DNA of 64,000 bases from Streptomyces sp. SLBN-31 (GCF_006715395.1 NZ_VFNC01000001.1:1922001-1986000), one strand, 5' to 3'. Counted from the first letter of the stretch, positions 8,289-17,278 are shown. Program-made: numbers and translations. The notes: a model not told the origin generated them from the sequence alone.

Positions 8289-9710
8289 GTGCCGTCGATG
8301 CTGGATGCTGTCGTGGTGGGTGCGGGGCCGAACGGACTGACGGCCGCCGTGGAGCTGGCCCGCCGCGGCTTCTCCGTGGCCGTCTTCGAGGCCCGCGGCA
8401 CCGTCGGCGGGGGTGCCCGCACCGAAGAGCTCACCCTGCCCGGCTTCCGGCACGACCCGTGCTCCGCCGCCCATCCGCTGGGCATCAACTCCCCGGCGTT
8501 CCGCGCCCTGCCCCTGGAGCGGTACGGCCTGAGGTGGCTGCACGCCGAGCTGCCCATGGCCCACCCCTTCCTCGACGGCAGCGCCGCCGTGTTGTCCCGC
8601 TCGGTCGCCGAGACGGCCGCGTCGTTCGGCTCCCGGGACGCGGGCGCGTACCGCAGGCTGGTCGCGCCGTTCCTGTCCAAGTGGGACACCCTCACGCGCG
8701 ACTTCATGTCCCTGCCGCTGACCGCGCTGCCCCGCGACCCGGTGACTCTCGCCCGCTTCGGGCTCGCCGGCCTGCCCCCGTCGACCTGGCTCACCCGCCG
8801 CTTCCACGACGAGCCGGCCAAGACCCTCTTCGCCGGCCTCGTGGCCCATGTGATGGCCCCCCTGAACGGTTTCGCGACCGGCGCCATCGGTCTCGTCTTC
8901 GCGCTCGCCGCCCACGCGCGGGGCTGGCCCGTCGCCGAGGGCGGCTCCCAGTCGATCTCGGACGCCCTGACCGCCTACCTCAAGGACCTCGGCGGCCTGG
9001 TCCATACCGACTACGAGGTCAAGCGCCTCGACGACCTGCCGCCCGCGCGGGCCTACGTCTTCGACACCTCACCCACCGCCCTGGCCCGCATCGCCGGCTT
9101 CGGCCGCTACTACGAGAACTACAAGTACGGCCCCGGCGTCTTCAAGATCGACTACGCGCTGGACGGCCCGGTCCCGTGGACCGCCGAACCGGCCCGGGCC
9201 GCCGGCACCGTCCAGATCGGCGCGGACAGCAGGGAGATCGGGGCCGCCCTGCGCGCGGCCTCCCGGGAGGGCAGGGCACCCGACCCGCCCTTCATGATCA
9301 CCGTCCAGCCCGGCGTCGTCGACCCCACCCGCGCACCCGAGGGCAAGCACGTCTTCTGGGCGTACGCGCACGTCCCGAGCGGCTGGACGGGCGACCTCAC
9401 GGACGTCATGGAGCGCCAACTGGAGCGTTTCGCCCCGGGTTTCCGCGACCGCGTCCTGGCCCGCGCCACCGCCGGCCCGGCCGAACTCGCCGCCCGCAAC
9501 GCCAACTACATCGGCGGTGACATCGGCACCGGCGCGGTGGCGGGACTGCAGATCCTGCTGCGCCCCAAGCTGTCCCTGTTCCCGTACCACACCCCCCACC
9601 CGGCGGTCTTCATCTGCTCCTCGGCGACCCCACCGGGCCCGGGTGTACACGGCATGTCCGGTCACAACGCGGCGAAGGCGGTCTGGCGCAGGCTGCGGCA
9701 GACGGGCTGA
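8289..9710 (+). CDS. FAD-dependent oxidoreductase, phytoene-dehydrogenase-like
   Basis: 473 residues from the GTG at 8289, placed 7 bases after AAGGGG. It opens with a Rossmann dinucleotide fold ([22 protein letters not shown], about residues 5-26) and an Arg/Gly motif, as in CrtI/amine-oxidase-like flavoproteins. It ends with [23 protein letters not shown], the second FAD-contact motif of that group. No carotenoid genes are nearby, so a role in carotenoid desaturation is not supported. It belongs to the large class of actinobacterial NAD(P)/FAD oxidoreductases of unknown substrate. Confidence 0.87.
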   Translation: MPSMLDAVVVGAGPNGLTAAVELARRGFSVAVFEARGTVGGGARTEELTLPGFRHDPCSAAHPLGINSPAFRALPLERYGLRWLHAELPMAHPFLDGSAAVLSRSVAETAASFGSRDAGAYRRLVAPFLSKWDTLTRDFMSLPLTALPRDPVTLARFGLAGLPPSTWLTRRFHDEPAKTLFAGLVAHVMAPLNGFATGAIGLVFALAAHARGWPVAEGGSQSISDALTAYLKDLGGLVHTDYEVKRLDDLPPARAYVFDTSPTALARIAGFGRYYENYKYGPGVFKIDYALDGPVPWTAEPARAAGTVQIGADSREIGAALRAASREGRAPDPPFMITVQPGVVDPTRAPEGKHVFWAYAHVPSGWTGDLTDVMERQLERFAPGFRDRVLARATAGPAELAARNANYIGGDIGTGAVAGLQILLRPKLSLFPYHTPHPAVFICSSATPPGPGVHGMSGHNAAKAVWRRLRQTG

Positions 9711-9786
9711 CGCGCCCACCCGCCCTCGACGGCCCTGCGCCGCCCAAAGCGGGCCCCGCCCGGTGCCGTCGGGTATACAGGCAGCC

Positions 9787-10332
9787 ATGACCAGCATCAC
9801 CCTCGTCCGGGGCGACATCACCCAGCAGTCCGTCGACGCCGTCGTCAACGCGGCGAACTCCTCCCTCCTCGGCGGCGGTGGCGTCGACGGCGCCATCCAC
9901 CGGCGGGGCGGCCCGGAGATCCTCGAGGAGTGCCGCAGGCTCCGCGCGTCCCTCCCCCACTCTCAGCTTCGCTCGAGCGGGGGGACCCCCATCGGCAAGG
10001 GCCTCCCCACCGGCCGGGCGGTCGCGACGACCGCCGGCCGGCTGGACGCGCGATGGGTGATCCACACGGTCGGCCCGGTCTGGTCGGCCACCGAGGACCG
10101 CTCCGACCTGCTCGCCTCCTGCTACCGCGAGTCGCTGCGCGTCGCCGACGAACTGGGCGCCGTGACGGTCGCCTTCCCGGCGATCTCCACCGGCGTGTAC
10201 CGGTGGCCGATGGACGACGCCGCCCGTATCGCGGTCGAGACGGTACGCGGGACGCCGACGGCCGTCGAAGAGGTGCGGTTCGTCCTCTTCGACGACGCCG
10301 CGTACGAGACCTTCGCCCAGCGACTCGGCTGA
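9787..10332 (+). CDS. Macro-domain protein, O-acetyl-ADP-ribose deacetylase-like, with in-frame insert
   Basis: 181 residues forming one macro domain of the YmdB/MacroD type: VRGDITQQSVDAVVNAANSS, LGGGGVDGAIHRRGGP, the PTGRAV loop, WVIHTVGPVW and FPAISTGVYRWP. These are the ADP-ribose-binding loops. MacroD-type enzymes remove mono-ADP-ribose from acidic residues or deacetylate the O-acetyl-ADP-ribose made by sirtuins (a sirtuin lies at 22779). Between about residues 55 and 70 an extra run of about 13-14 residues (LPHSQLRSSGGTP) precedes GKGLPTG. It is encoded by a palindromic repeat (separate entry). The catalytic loops remain, so activity is plausible but untested. Confidence 0.88.
   Translation: MTSITLVRGDITQQSVDAVVNAANSSLLGGGGVDGAIHRRGGPEILEECRRLRASLPHSQLRSSGGTPIGKGLPTGRAVATTAGRLDARWVIHTVGPVWSATEDRSDLLASCYRESLRVADELGAVTVAFPAISTGVYRWPMDDAARIAVETVRGTPTAVEEVRFVLFDDAAYETFAQRLG
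9952..9991. repeat. Short palindromic repeat inserted in the macro-domain gene
   Basis: About 40 bp with CTCCCCCACTCTCAGCTTCG followed by CTCGAGCGGGGGGACCCCC. The outer C5 and G5 runs and the CTC/GAG pair can form a hairpin, and GGGGG-GA-CCCCC forms a second dyad. From memory this resembles short C/G-run palindromes found repeatedly in Streptomyces intergenic regions, though I could not search. Its length adds whole codons, so the reading frame is preserved. Confidence 0.65.
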
Positions 10333-10412
10333 CCCACGCTGCCGTCCCTTGCCGTCAAGGGCCTGTCGTTGAACGCCTTCCCGCCTTCTTGGACGGCGTA
10401 CGTCATTCACGA

Positions 10413-10445
10413 GCGGCTGCCGGCCCTCGGAGGACCGGCAGCCGC
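10413..10445. terminator. Hairpin between convergent genes
   Basis: Perfect 11-bp arms, GCGGCTGCCGG (10413-10423) and CCGGCAGCCGC (10435-10445), around an 11-base loop that itself contains CCT/AGG. It lies between the convergent stops of the macro-domain and M1 peptidase genes, so it may stop transcription from both sides. There is no U-tract, as is common in Streptomyces. Confidence 0.6.
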
Positions 10446-10463
10446 GTCGTGCGGTCGTCCGGC

Positions 10464-12317
10464 TCAGCCGTCGATGCGGTGCGTGCTCCAGAACGACGTC
10501 AGGTCCGTGGTCGTCGCGGCCTGCGCCGCCGCCTTGAACTCGGCCGTGGTCGACACGCCGTACCAGTGCGAACCGGCGTAGTCCTTCAGCAACTTGGTCA
10601 TCGCGGTGTCGCCGATCAGCCGGCGCAGGTCGTGCAGGGCGCACTTGCCGTAGCCGTAGACGACGGTGGAGTAGCGGGAGGAGTGGGCGTCCCAGTACGC
10701 CATGGAGTTGGTGATCTTCTCCGCCGACGATGCCCAGGAGACGCTGTTCCAGCAGCTGGTGCCGGTCTTGCCGAGGGCGAGGTCGGTGGCGTAGTCGGTG
10801 AACGCCTCGTCCAGCCAGGGGCTGTTGTACTCGTCGTCGCCGACGATGCCGTACCACCACTGGTGGCCGATCTCGTGGGTGAGCGCGGTGGTGCTGACGA
10901 GGTCGAGGACGAAGCCGGGGTACTCCATGCCGCCGAACCAGTAGTTGTTGTCGATGACGGCGTCCAACTCCCCGTAGGGATAGGCCCCGAAGCGCGCGGC
11001 GTGCGCGTCGACGGCCGTCTTCGCCGTGCTGAGCATCGACTGGGCGTCGGAGGAGCTGATGTTCGAGACGGAGTAGACGTTGATCGCGGTGCCGGCGGTG
11101 GAGGTGCCGGAGATCTTGCTGAACGGCCCGGCCGCCCACGCGAAGTCACGCACCTTGGAGGCGGTCGCCGTGGTGACGGTGCGTCCGCTGGAGCCGGGGG
11201 TGTCGACCGAGGTGCCGGTGGCCGGGACCAGCAGGGTGCTCGGGTGGTCGAGGGTCACCTTGAAGTCGGCGGCCAGGGAGTAGAACGACTCGCCGTTGTT
11301 CGTGTACGGGTCCAGGTGCCAGCCGGCGCCGTCCTTGACCGCGAGGACGGGCAGCGCGTTGCCGATGAAGCTGAACGCCCCGTCGTGGCCGAACCGGTCG
11401 GCGCCGCTGGGCACGGTGATGCCCAGGTCGAAGCCGATCGTGGCGGACTGCCCCTGCGCCAGGGGTGCGGGCAGGGTGACGGGCAGGGCCGTGCAGCCGA
11501 CGGACGGCGAACCGGCCGTACCGCCACTGACGTTGGTGACCGTGATCGGCATCGCGTCGCAGGTGCCGTGGTAGTTGTCCCACAGCCGCAGGTACACCTC
11601 GTTCAGCGCCGTCGAGGAGGCGTTGGTGAAGGTCGCGCTCTCGTGGCCGGTCCAGACGGTACCGCTGGTGTTGCTGCTCAGGCTGACGGTGTACGAGGGT
11701 GCGGCCGGGGTCCGCGTCGAGTCGGCCGGCGGGGTCGTGCCGCCCGAGGTGTCGAGGGCGACGTCGTCGAGGACGAAGCTGGTCTGGAGGCTGGAGTCCT
11801 CGGTGCCGGTGAAGGCGAGGCTGACCGTCTGGCCCGCGAAGGACGAGACGTCGAGGGTCTTCTTGACGTACCCGGTGTTCTTGTCGAGGTTCGAGTAGGT
11901 GGCCAGGGCCGTGCCGCCGATCTTCGCCGTCAGCTTGTCGTAGGCGGTCGAGGAGGTCGTCTCGGTGGTGTCGATGTGGAGCCAGAAGGACAGGGTGGCG
12001 GTGGAGCAGCCGGACGGGATCGTGACGCTCTGGGAGAGCGTGTCCGTGTGCGTGGCGCCGGTGCCGTCCAGCCAGGCGTAGCTCGTGCCGCCGTGCGGGG
12101 TCTCGCCGGAACGGCTGGTGATCACGCTCGTGGACGACTGCGTCCACGGTGAAGTACCGCTCTCGAAGCCGCCGTTGGCGACGACCTGGGCCGGGGTGCA
12201 GGCGGCCGCGGCGTCGGGCGCGGCGGTCGCCGGACCGGCGGGGAGAAGGGACACCCCGGCCAGTGCGGTGACGGCGAGGGCGCGCACGGCGACGGATCTG
12301 TGGGGGATGGTTCTCAC
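10464..12317 (-). CDS. Secreted M1-family (gluzincin) metallopeptidase with N-terminal beta domain
   Basis: 617 residues from a GTG placed after AAAGGAG. Residues 1-32 are a signal peptide ending near AGPATAAP. About 40-180 is a jelly-roll-like domain (VVANGGFESGTSPWTQ ... FVLDDVALD), like carbohydrate-binding or P-type modules in exported hydrolases. A Thr/Pro linker leads to the M1 peptidase domain (about 200-617). That domain has GGMEYPG, the counterpart of the M1 exopeptidase GAMEN motif, and the zinc site HEIGHQWWYG starting near residue 481, with the third ligand in NSPWLDEAFTDYA. It is expected to act outside the cell as a zinc aminopeptidase. Confidence 0.9.
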   Translation of the reverse strand: MRTIPHRSVAVRALAVTALAGVSLLPAGPATAAPDAAAACTPAQVVANGGFESGTSPWTQSSTSVITSRSGETPHGGTSYAWLDGTGATHTDTLSQSVTIPSGCSTATLSFWLHIDTTETTSSTAYDKLTAKIGGTALATYSNLDKNTGYVKKTLDVSSFAGQTVSLAFTGTEDSSLQTSFVLDDVALDTSGGTTPPADSTRTPAAPSYTVSLSSNTSGTVWTGHESATFTNASSTALNEVYLRLWDNYHGTCDAMPITVTNVSGGTAGSPSVGCTALPVTLPAPLAQGQSATIGFDLGITVPSGADRFGHDGAFSFIGNALPVLAVKDGAGWHLDPYTNNGESFYSLAADFKVTLDHPSTLLVPATGTSVDTPGSSGRTVTTATASKVRDFAWAAGPFSKISGTSTAGTAINVYSVSNISSSDAQSMLSTAKTAVDAHAARFGAYPYGELDAVIDNNYWFGGMEYPGFVLDLVSTTALTHEIGHQWWYGIVGDDEYNSPWLDEAFTDYATDLALGKTGTSCWNSVSWASSAEKITNSMAYWDAHSSRYSTVVYGYGKCALHDLRRLIGDTAMTKLLKDYAGSHWYGVSTTAEFKAAAQAATTTDLTSFWSTHRIDG

Positions 12318-12567
12318 GCGTGACTCCTTTGCGGCGGCCGTGGTTACGGCCTGCTCGGCGACCGCCGGACCGGCTGGGGTGCGCCGGGGGCGGCCATGGA
12401 CTGCGTGCATCGATCGATTGACGGGAGCATGCCACACCTCCTCCGTCGTGAACCCTCTGTGTGGCAAAGGTCCTTTGAGCCTGACGTGCCCTCGGCACAG
12501 CGAGCGTCGCCGACCGCCGGCCGTGCAGGGACGTCGAGTGGCGGCGTGGGCCCCCGGTGGGTGTCCG

Positions 12568-13518
12568 TCAGCCGCGATGTGTCGAGAGGTGGCCGGTCTC
12601 GCCCTGGGCGGTTTCGATGCCGTTGTGGAGGTCGGTGGCCGCTTCGAGGGCCGCGCCGGCCGAGAGGGTGACGCAGGCCAGGAGCAGGCAGGCCAGGGCA
12701 CGCGGGAGGAGCTGGCCGACGGGCGCGGAGCGGTTCAGCAGGGCGGTGACGCGGCGTGGGACCGGGCCCGCGGTGGCCGTCAGGGACAGCCGCGGCCGGG
12801 GCGCGGGGCCCGCCGCACCGGCGGCGAGCGCGGCGCGGCCGACCGCGCGGGCGGTCAGGGCGCGGTCGCCGGTCGCCCGCGCCGCGGACTCGTCGGCCCA
12901 GCGCTCCAGGGCGTACGACAGCGGCGCCCGCAGGCCGCGCAGGGCGGGATGCAACGCCACGGCCAGCTCCGCGCCGGCGAGGAAGAGATGGTGGCGGCCC
13001 ATGAGATGGGCGCGCTCGTGCGCGAAGAGCACCTCACGCTCCCGGGCGCTGAGGGCGCGCAGCATCCCGGTGGTCACCACGATGCGGCCTGGCCGGCCGG
13101 GCAGCGCGTAGGCGTCGGGACGTACGTCGCGCCGCACCCACAGGTCGCCCGCGCCCGGCTCGCACGCGCACTGGCGATGGGCGGCGCGCAGTTCCCGCAG
13201 ATGGCGGCGGGCCCGCCAGGGCACCAGCACGCCCAGGCCGGCCAGCGCGAGGGCGGCCAGGACCGCGGCCGGCACGGTGGCGGGCGAACCGTCGCCGAGC
13301 AGGTGCGGGGACAAGTGGCCGAGCGCCGCCACGAAGGGCAGCCGCAGGGCGCCGTCCAGCGCGAGCAGCGCCAGCGCCGCCGTACTGGAACCGGCGAGGA
13401 CCAGCGCCAGGGCGGTCAGCGCCCACGCGGCCGTCCGCGGCGGCAGCAGCTCGGCGCCACGCCGGGCCACGGGCACCGCGAGCAGCGGCACCAGGAGCGG
13501 GAGCCACACGGCGTACAT
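12568..13518 (-). CDS. M56-family (BlaR1-like) membrane metallopeptidase, copy 1
   Basis: 316 residues, starting at the ATG at 13518 behind GGAGGAA. Hydrophobic helices lie near residues 4-22, 33-55, 90-110 and at the C-terminus (about 275-295). The zinc motif HERAH begins at residue 167 within AREREVLFAHERAHLMGRH, matching M56 and M48 proteases. It has no penicillin-binding sensor domain, unlike BlaR1. In known BlaI/M56 systems the peptidase inactivates the partner repressor. The partner gene is 52 bp upstream on the same strand (13571-13996). A paralogue occurs at 17931-18818 in mirror-image arrangement. Confidence 0.87.
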   Translation of the reverse strand: MYAVWLPLLVPLLAVPVARRGAELLPPRTAAWALTALALVLAGSSTAALALLALDGALRLPFVAALGHLSPHLLGDGSPATVPAAVLAALALAGLGVLVPWRARRHLRELRAAHRQCACEPGAGDLWVRRDVRPDAYALPGRPGRIVVTTGMLRALSAREREVLFAHERAHLMGRHHLFLAGAELAVALHPALRGLRAPLSYALERWADESAARATGDRALTARAVGRAALAAGAAGPAPRPRLSLTATAGPVPRRVTALLNRSAPVGQLLPRALACLLLACVTLSAGAALEAATDLHNGIETAQGETGHLSTHRG

Positions 13519-13570
13519 CACAGGGTTCCTCCAGAGACCGCCGTCGCGCCGGACGACTCCGAGCGGCCGG

Positions 13571-13996
13571 TCACGCGGTGTCGTCCGCGCCGGCGGCACC
13601 GTCCGCCAGCAGACCGCGCAGCAGCCGCTCGTCCTCGGGGCTCAGATCGGACACGAAGCGGGCCAGGACGGTGCCGCGGTCCCGGTCCTTGTCGAGTTCG
13701 GCGTGCATACGGCGGGCGGTGAGGCCGGGGGAGTCCTGGGTGGGGGCGTAGGCGTAGCCGCGCCCGGAGCGTGCCCTGGTCACCACGCCCTTGGCGTGCA
13801 GCCGGGTGAGAATCGTGGTGACGGTGGTGCGGGCCAGTCCGTCGCCGAGCTCCAGCTGGACGGCGCCGGGGGTGAGCGGACCGTCGGCCGCCCACAGCGC
13901 GGCCAGGACGCTCGCCTCCAGCTCGCCCGCCGGCCGTCGTTCCGGGCGCCCGTCGTCCGGGCCGTCGAACGGCTCGTCAATCTGCCCGTGGGGCAT
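13571..13996 (-). CDS. BlaI/MecI-family winged-helix repressor, copy 1
   Basis: 141 residues from the ATG at 13996 (GAGGAG seven bases upstream). The N-terminal half is the MecI winged helix: GELEASVLAALWAADGPLTP, then VQLELGDGLARTTVTTILTR with the recognition helix, and a wing in GRGYAYAPT. The C-terminal helices are the dimerisation part that an M56 protease cleaves in characterised systems. It heads an operon with the M56 gene. Two tandem 18-bp dyads lie directly upstream, in the region shared with the divergent DedA gene. It probably represses itself and the envelope genes on the other side. Confidence 0.92.
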   Translation of the reverse strand: MPHGQIDEPFDGPDDGRPERRPAGELEASVLAALWAADGPLTPGAVQLELGDGLARTTVTTILTRLHAKGVVTRARSGRGYAYAPTQDSPGLTARRMHAELDKDRDRGTVLARFVSDLSPEDERLLRGLLADGAAGADDTA

Positions 13997-14020
13997 GGGA
14001 ACGCTCCTCGACACTTATTC

Positions 14021-14057
14021 GTCTACAGTTCAGTAGACGGTCTACATGACTGTAGTC
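14021..14057. promoter_or_regulatory. Two tandem BlaI-type operators in a divergent promoter
   Basis: GTCTACAGTTCAGTAGAC (14021-14038) and GTCTACATGACTGTAGTC (14040-14057) are two 18-bp dyads in the same orientation, centred 19 bp apart, separated by one G. Both have the CTACA/TGTAG-like arms known for BlaI-family operators (TACA...TGTA). They lie 25 bp upstream of the BlaI start and 70 bp upstream of the DedA start, so one bound repressor array could control both directions. The dyads are seen directly; the assignment to BlaI is inferred from family and position. Confidence 0.72.
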
Positions 14058-14126
14058 GCCAGGCGCGGGCCGCCGCCCGCTCCTTCCACGTTCAGTACGA
14101 GTTCCAGTATGAGAGGGGTCGCCCGC

Positions 14127-14792
14127 ATGGCAGCTGCCCAGTTCGCCGTGGCCCAAGCGGTGAACGTCCTGGACGCGGGGTCCCTGCTGTCCGCCTTCGG
14201 CGCAATCGGCGTCGCCGCGGTGCTGTTCGCCGAGACCGGCCTGCTGGTCGGCTTCTTCCTGCCCGGGGACTCGCTGCTGTTCACGGCGGGGCTGCTGTGC
14301 GCGAACGGCGTCCGCGGCTCCGTGCACCTCTCGCTCGGGCAGGTGCTGGCCGCGGCCGTGGTGGGAGCGCTGCTCGGGGCGCAGACCGGGTACTGGATAG
14401 GGCGTCGCGGAGGCCGTGCGCTGCTGGCGCGCAGCAGGGCGAGGAAGCTGCACGAGGGCGCGGCCCGGGCCGAGGAACTGCTCGCGCGGTACGGCCACGC
14501 GAAGGCCGTCGTGCTGGCCCGCTTCGTGCCGGTGGTGCGCACCGTACTGAACCCGCTGGCCGGCGCACTGGACGTGCCGGTGCGGGTTTTCACGCTCTGG
14601 CAGGTGGCCGGCGGCCTGGTGTGGACGATCGGTCTCGTGCTCGGCGGCTACGCCCTGGGCTCCTCGGTTCCGAACGTCGACCGCTACCTCCTTCCCATGG
14701 TCGCCGTCGTGGTCCTCGTTTCCCTGACCCCGCTCGCTCTCGAGGCACGCCGCGCGCGTGCCCGCCGCGCCTCTTCGGAGGTCTCCTCATGA
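14127..14792 (+). CDS. DedA-family membrane protein
   Basis: 221 residues, start chosen at the ATG after GAGAGGGG. DedA signature features: FAETGLLVGFFLPGDSLLFTAG near residues 30-55 (acidic re-entrant motif), GAQTGYWIGRRGG, then a conserved Arg in LARFVPVVRTVLNPLAGAL, and C-terminal transmembrane helices. DedA proteins act in envelope integrity, and the superfamily includes undecaprenyl-phosphate flippases. Its stop overlaps the start of the PAP2 gene (ATGA), so the two are translationally coupled: a potential lipid-carrier flippase with a lipid phosphatase. Confidence 0.92.
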   Translation: MAAAQFAVAQAVNVLDAGSLLSAFGAIGVAAVLFAETGLLVGFFLPGDSLLFTAGLLCANGVRGSVHLSLGQVLAAAVVGALLGAQTGYWIGRRGGRALLARSRARKLHEGAARAEELLARYGHAKAVVLARFVPVVRTVLNPLAGALDVPVRVFTLWQVAGGLVWTIGLVLGGYALGSSVPNVDRYLLPMVAVVVLVSLTPLALEARRARARRASSEVSS

Positions 14793-15406
14793 CTGCCCTC
14801 GCGTTCGGCGGCGCCTCGGTCGACGGCGGCCTCTACCTCTGGATCACCGGTCTGGCCCTTGACTCGCCGCACGTCGTGGACACCACGGTCGCCGTCTGGT
14901 CCGACTACGGCCTCGCCCTGTTCGGCGTGCTGATGCTCGCCGCCTGGTGGCGGGCCCGCGGCGCGGGGCAGGCCCGGATGGTCCGGTCGCTGGCGGCCCC
15001 CGTGATCGTCGTGCTCTGCTACGTCGCCGACGTCCTGGTCAAGTCGGCCGTCGCCGAGAACAGACCCTGCCGCATGCTGCACACCGTCACCGTCGAGGCG
15101 TGCCCGGCGGTGGGCGACTGGTCCTTCCCCAGCAACCACGCGGTGATCGCCGGAGCCGCGGCGGTGGTCGTGGCCCTGACGGACCGGACGCTGGGCCGGG
15201 TCGCGGCCGTGGCCGCCCTCCTGATGGCCGTCTCCCGGGTCTGGATCGGCGTGCACTATCCGCACGACGTCGCGGTGGGGCTCGCGTTCGGCGCCCTGCT
15301 CGCGTGGCCGCTGATGCTGCTGGCGGACCGCGGGGCGCCCTTGGTGGAACGGGCGGCCGGGACCAGGTTCGGGGAACTGGTGACGGGCGCGCAGAGCGGT
15401 GGCTGA
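14789..15406 (+). CDS. PAP2-family membrane phosphatase, copy 1
   Basis: 205 residues, overlapping the DedA gene by 4 bases behind GGAGGTCTCCTC. The three phosphatase motifs are present in order: KSAVAENRPC (KxxxxxxRP), FPSNHA (PSxH) and RVWIGVHYPHDVAVG (SRxxxxxHxxxD, here in SRVWIGVHYPHD). There are about five hydrophobic helices. Such enzymes dephosphorylate undecaprenyl pyrophosphate or phosphatidic-acid-type lipids at the membrane. Coupling to DedA suggests undecaprenyl or other lipid carrier recycling (inference). Confidence 0.91.
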   Translation: MTALAFGGASVDGGLYLWITGLALDSPHVVDTTVAVWSDYGLALFGVLMLAAWWRARGAGQARMVRSLAAPVIVVLCYVADVLVKSAVAENRPCRMLHTVTVEACPAVGDWSFPSNHAVIAGAAAVVVALTDRTLGRVAAVAALLMAVSRVWIGVHYPHDVAVGLAFGALLAWPLMLLADRGAPLVERAAGTRFGELVTGAQSGG

Positions 15407-15537
15407 CCGCATGGCGCGGCCGGGTCGGTCGGAGCCGCCGACGAGCGCGGCCGCGGGTGCTGGTGCGGGGGAGCCGGGCGCGCGGTTCCCGCGCAGGTGA
15501 GAGGAGTCGTCGTGGGCGTCTGCGTCGAAGGTCCCGC

Positions 15538-16305
15538 GTGAACGAGGCGTGGCGGGCGGTGCGGTCCGGGACGGTCCGGGCCGGAGTCCTGTGTGCCGCG
15601 TTGTTCGGATGCCTCGCGGTCCTGGTGGGCGTACGGCACGGGTCCCCGCTGCCCGGGGACGGGGCCGTGCACACGTGGGCCATCGGACACCGGCCACCGG
15701 TCGCGCAGGCCCTCGCACGGGGCATCACCGCGACCGGGACGGGAATCTGGCCGTACCTGGTCGTCGCCGTGGCCGGGCTGATCGCGGGGCGGGACGCCGG
15801 GGAGCGGTTGAGGACGGTGCCGTGCGCCCTCGCCGTGCTGCTCGCCGGGCAACTGCTGCGAGAAGCGGTGATGGAGTCCTTCGCGCGGGCCAGGCCCGAC
15901 CCGGCCGACTGGGCCGCGTACGCCTCCGGGTACGCCTTCCCCTCCGGCCACACCACGACCTCCGCCCTCGCCGCGGGCCTGCTCTGCTGGGCCGTCACCC
16001 GCCGTTCGCGCCCCGACCTGGCGCGTACGACCTGTGTGCTCGCGGTGTGCTGGGCGGCCGCCGTCGGAGCGACCCGGGTCTACCTCGGCGTGCACTGGAC
16101 CAGTGACGTCCTCGGGGGCTGGCTGCTCGCCACCGCCTGGCTGAGCCTGTGCGGCTGGGGTCTGACCCGGTGGCGGCCGCGGTGGTGGCGGCCGGCCGGG
16201 GACTCCGGTCCGACGCCGCGGGACACCGAACCGCCGCGGACACCCGCGGCGCCCTCCCGGCCCTCACCGGAACCCCCGCCCGCGCCGACGTCCCCGGAAG
16301 ACTGA
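15538..16305 (+). CDS. PAP2-family membrane phosphatase, copy 2
   Basis: 255 residues from a GTG at 15538. Motifs: the first appears as ESFARARPDPADWA, the second as FPSGHTTTS and the third as TRVYLGVHWTSDVLGGW, with six or so transmembrane segments. The last about 45 residues are Pro/Thr-rich and presumably disordered. It follows the first PAP2 gene by 131 bp and ends 31 bp from the convergent LPG-synthase-like gene. The two PAP2 proteins are diverged, so they are unlikely to be a recent duplication. Confidence 0.9.
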   Translation: MNEAWRAVRSGTVRAGVLCAALFGCLAVLVGVRHGSPLPGDGAVHTWAIGHRPPVAQALARGITATGTGIWPYLVVAVAGLIAGRDAGERLRTVPCALAVLLAGQLLREAVMESFARARPDPADWAAYASGYAFPSGHTTTSALAAGLLCWAVTRRSRPDLARTTCVLAVCWAAAVGATRVYLGVHWTSDVLGGWLLATAWLSLCGWGLTRWRPRWWRPAGDSGPTPRDTEPPRTPAAPSRPSPEPPPAPTSPED

Positions 16306-16336
16306 GCCCCCGTCGACGACGCGAGCCGCCACCGCC

Positions 16337-17278
16337 TCACAGGGCCCTGGCGCGCACCAGCCCGCCCAGCACCAGCAACCCCGGCACCAGGGGAAGCCAC
16401 ACGGTCAGCAGCCGGTAGCCGATGACCGCCGACACGCTGACCCCCGCCGGCGCCCCGGCCGCCGTCAACGACCAGGCGAGCGCGGCGTCCAGGGAACCGA
16501 GCCCACCCGGGGTCGGCAGCAGTACGGCGGCGCTGCTCGCGGCGAGATACGCGAGGGCCACCCGCCCGGCCGGAAGAGGCACGTCCAGGGCCCGTACGAC
16601 GGCCAGGACGACGCCCGTGTGCAGCGCGGCGAACAGCAGCGAGCCACCCCACAGGGCCACCGCCCGCCCCGGACGCTCGTGCACACCGCGCACATCGGCC
16701 ACCGCGCAGGCCAGTCCGCGCCGCAGCCGGGTCCGCAGCAACAGGGCCGCACCGGCGACCGCCACCGCGGCCCCCGCGCCCACGAGCAGCGGCAACCGGC
16801 CCACCGCCGGCGCCCGCAGGGTCCCGGGCCAGGCCATGGCGAGCCCCGCGATCAGAGCACCCCGGACCACGGTGCCCGCCGCGCCCTTCACCGCGAGAGC
16901 CGTCGCGGCGCGGCCGGGCGGCAGTCCGCACCGCATCAGGAAGCGCACGTTGACCGCACCGGCGCCCAGTCCGGCGGGCAGCACGTGGTTCGCCGCGGAC
17001 GCAGCGAACTGCGCAGCCACCAGCCGGCGTACGGGCAGTGCCTCCCGTACCGCCCCCTGCAGCGCGAGCGCCGCGCATCCCCAGGTCAGCACGCTGAGCA
17101 GGGCGGCGAGCGACAGCCAGCCGCGGTCGGCGACGGCCAGCCGGTCCGCTCCCGCGTCCAGCACCGGCCAGTGCCGTACGGCGAGCCCCGCGGCCCCCGC
17201 TGCCACCGTGACCCCCAGCAGGCTCTGCCACGGCAGCCGCCGGCCGACACTCGTGGACGGGCCGGCCGGCGTGCTCAT
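16337..17278 (-). CDS. Lysylphosphatidylglycerol-synthase-like transmembrane protein (UPF0104)
   Basis: 313 residues, almost wholly hydrophobic with about eight predicted membrane helices. Landmarks are FAASAANHVLPAGLGAGAVNVRFLMRCGLPPGRA near residues 90-125 and LLPTPGGLGSLDAALAWSL near 260. These match the integral-membrane flippase half of MprF/AglD-like proteins. The soluble lysyl-transferase half is absent, so it is likely a lipid flippase or transporter of unknown lipid. The start is chosen at 17278 because longer versions would run through the dyads upstream. It is divergent from BlaI copy 2, with the dyads between. Confidence 0.87.
   Translation of the reverse strand: MSTPAGPSTSVGRRLPWQSLLGVTVAAGAAGLAVRHWPVLDAGADRLAVADRGWLSLAALLSVLTWGCAALALQGAVREALPVRRLVAAQFAASAANHVLPAGLGAGAVNVRFLMRCGLPPGRAATALAVKGAAGTVVRGALIAGLAMAWPGTLRAPAVGRLPLLVGAGAAVAVAGAALLLRTRLRRGLACAVADVRGVHERPGRAVALWGGSLLFAALHTGVVLAVVRALDVPLPAGRVALAYLAASSAAVLLPTPGGLGSLDAALAWSLTAAGAPAGVSVSAVIGYRLLTVWLPLVPGLLVLGGLVRARAL

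Noticed and set aside
12475..12487. CAAAGG-T-CCTTTG as an operator for the M1 peptidase
   Set aside because: Perfect but short, and about 160 bp from the start codon with no recognisable promoter next to it.
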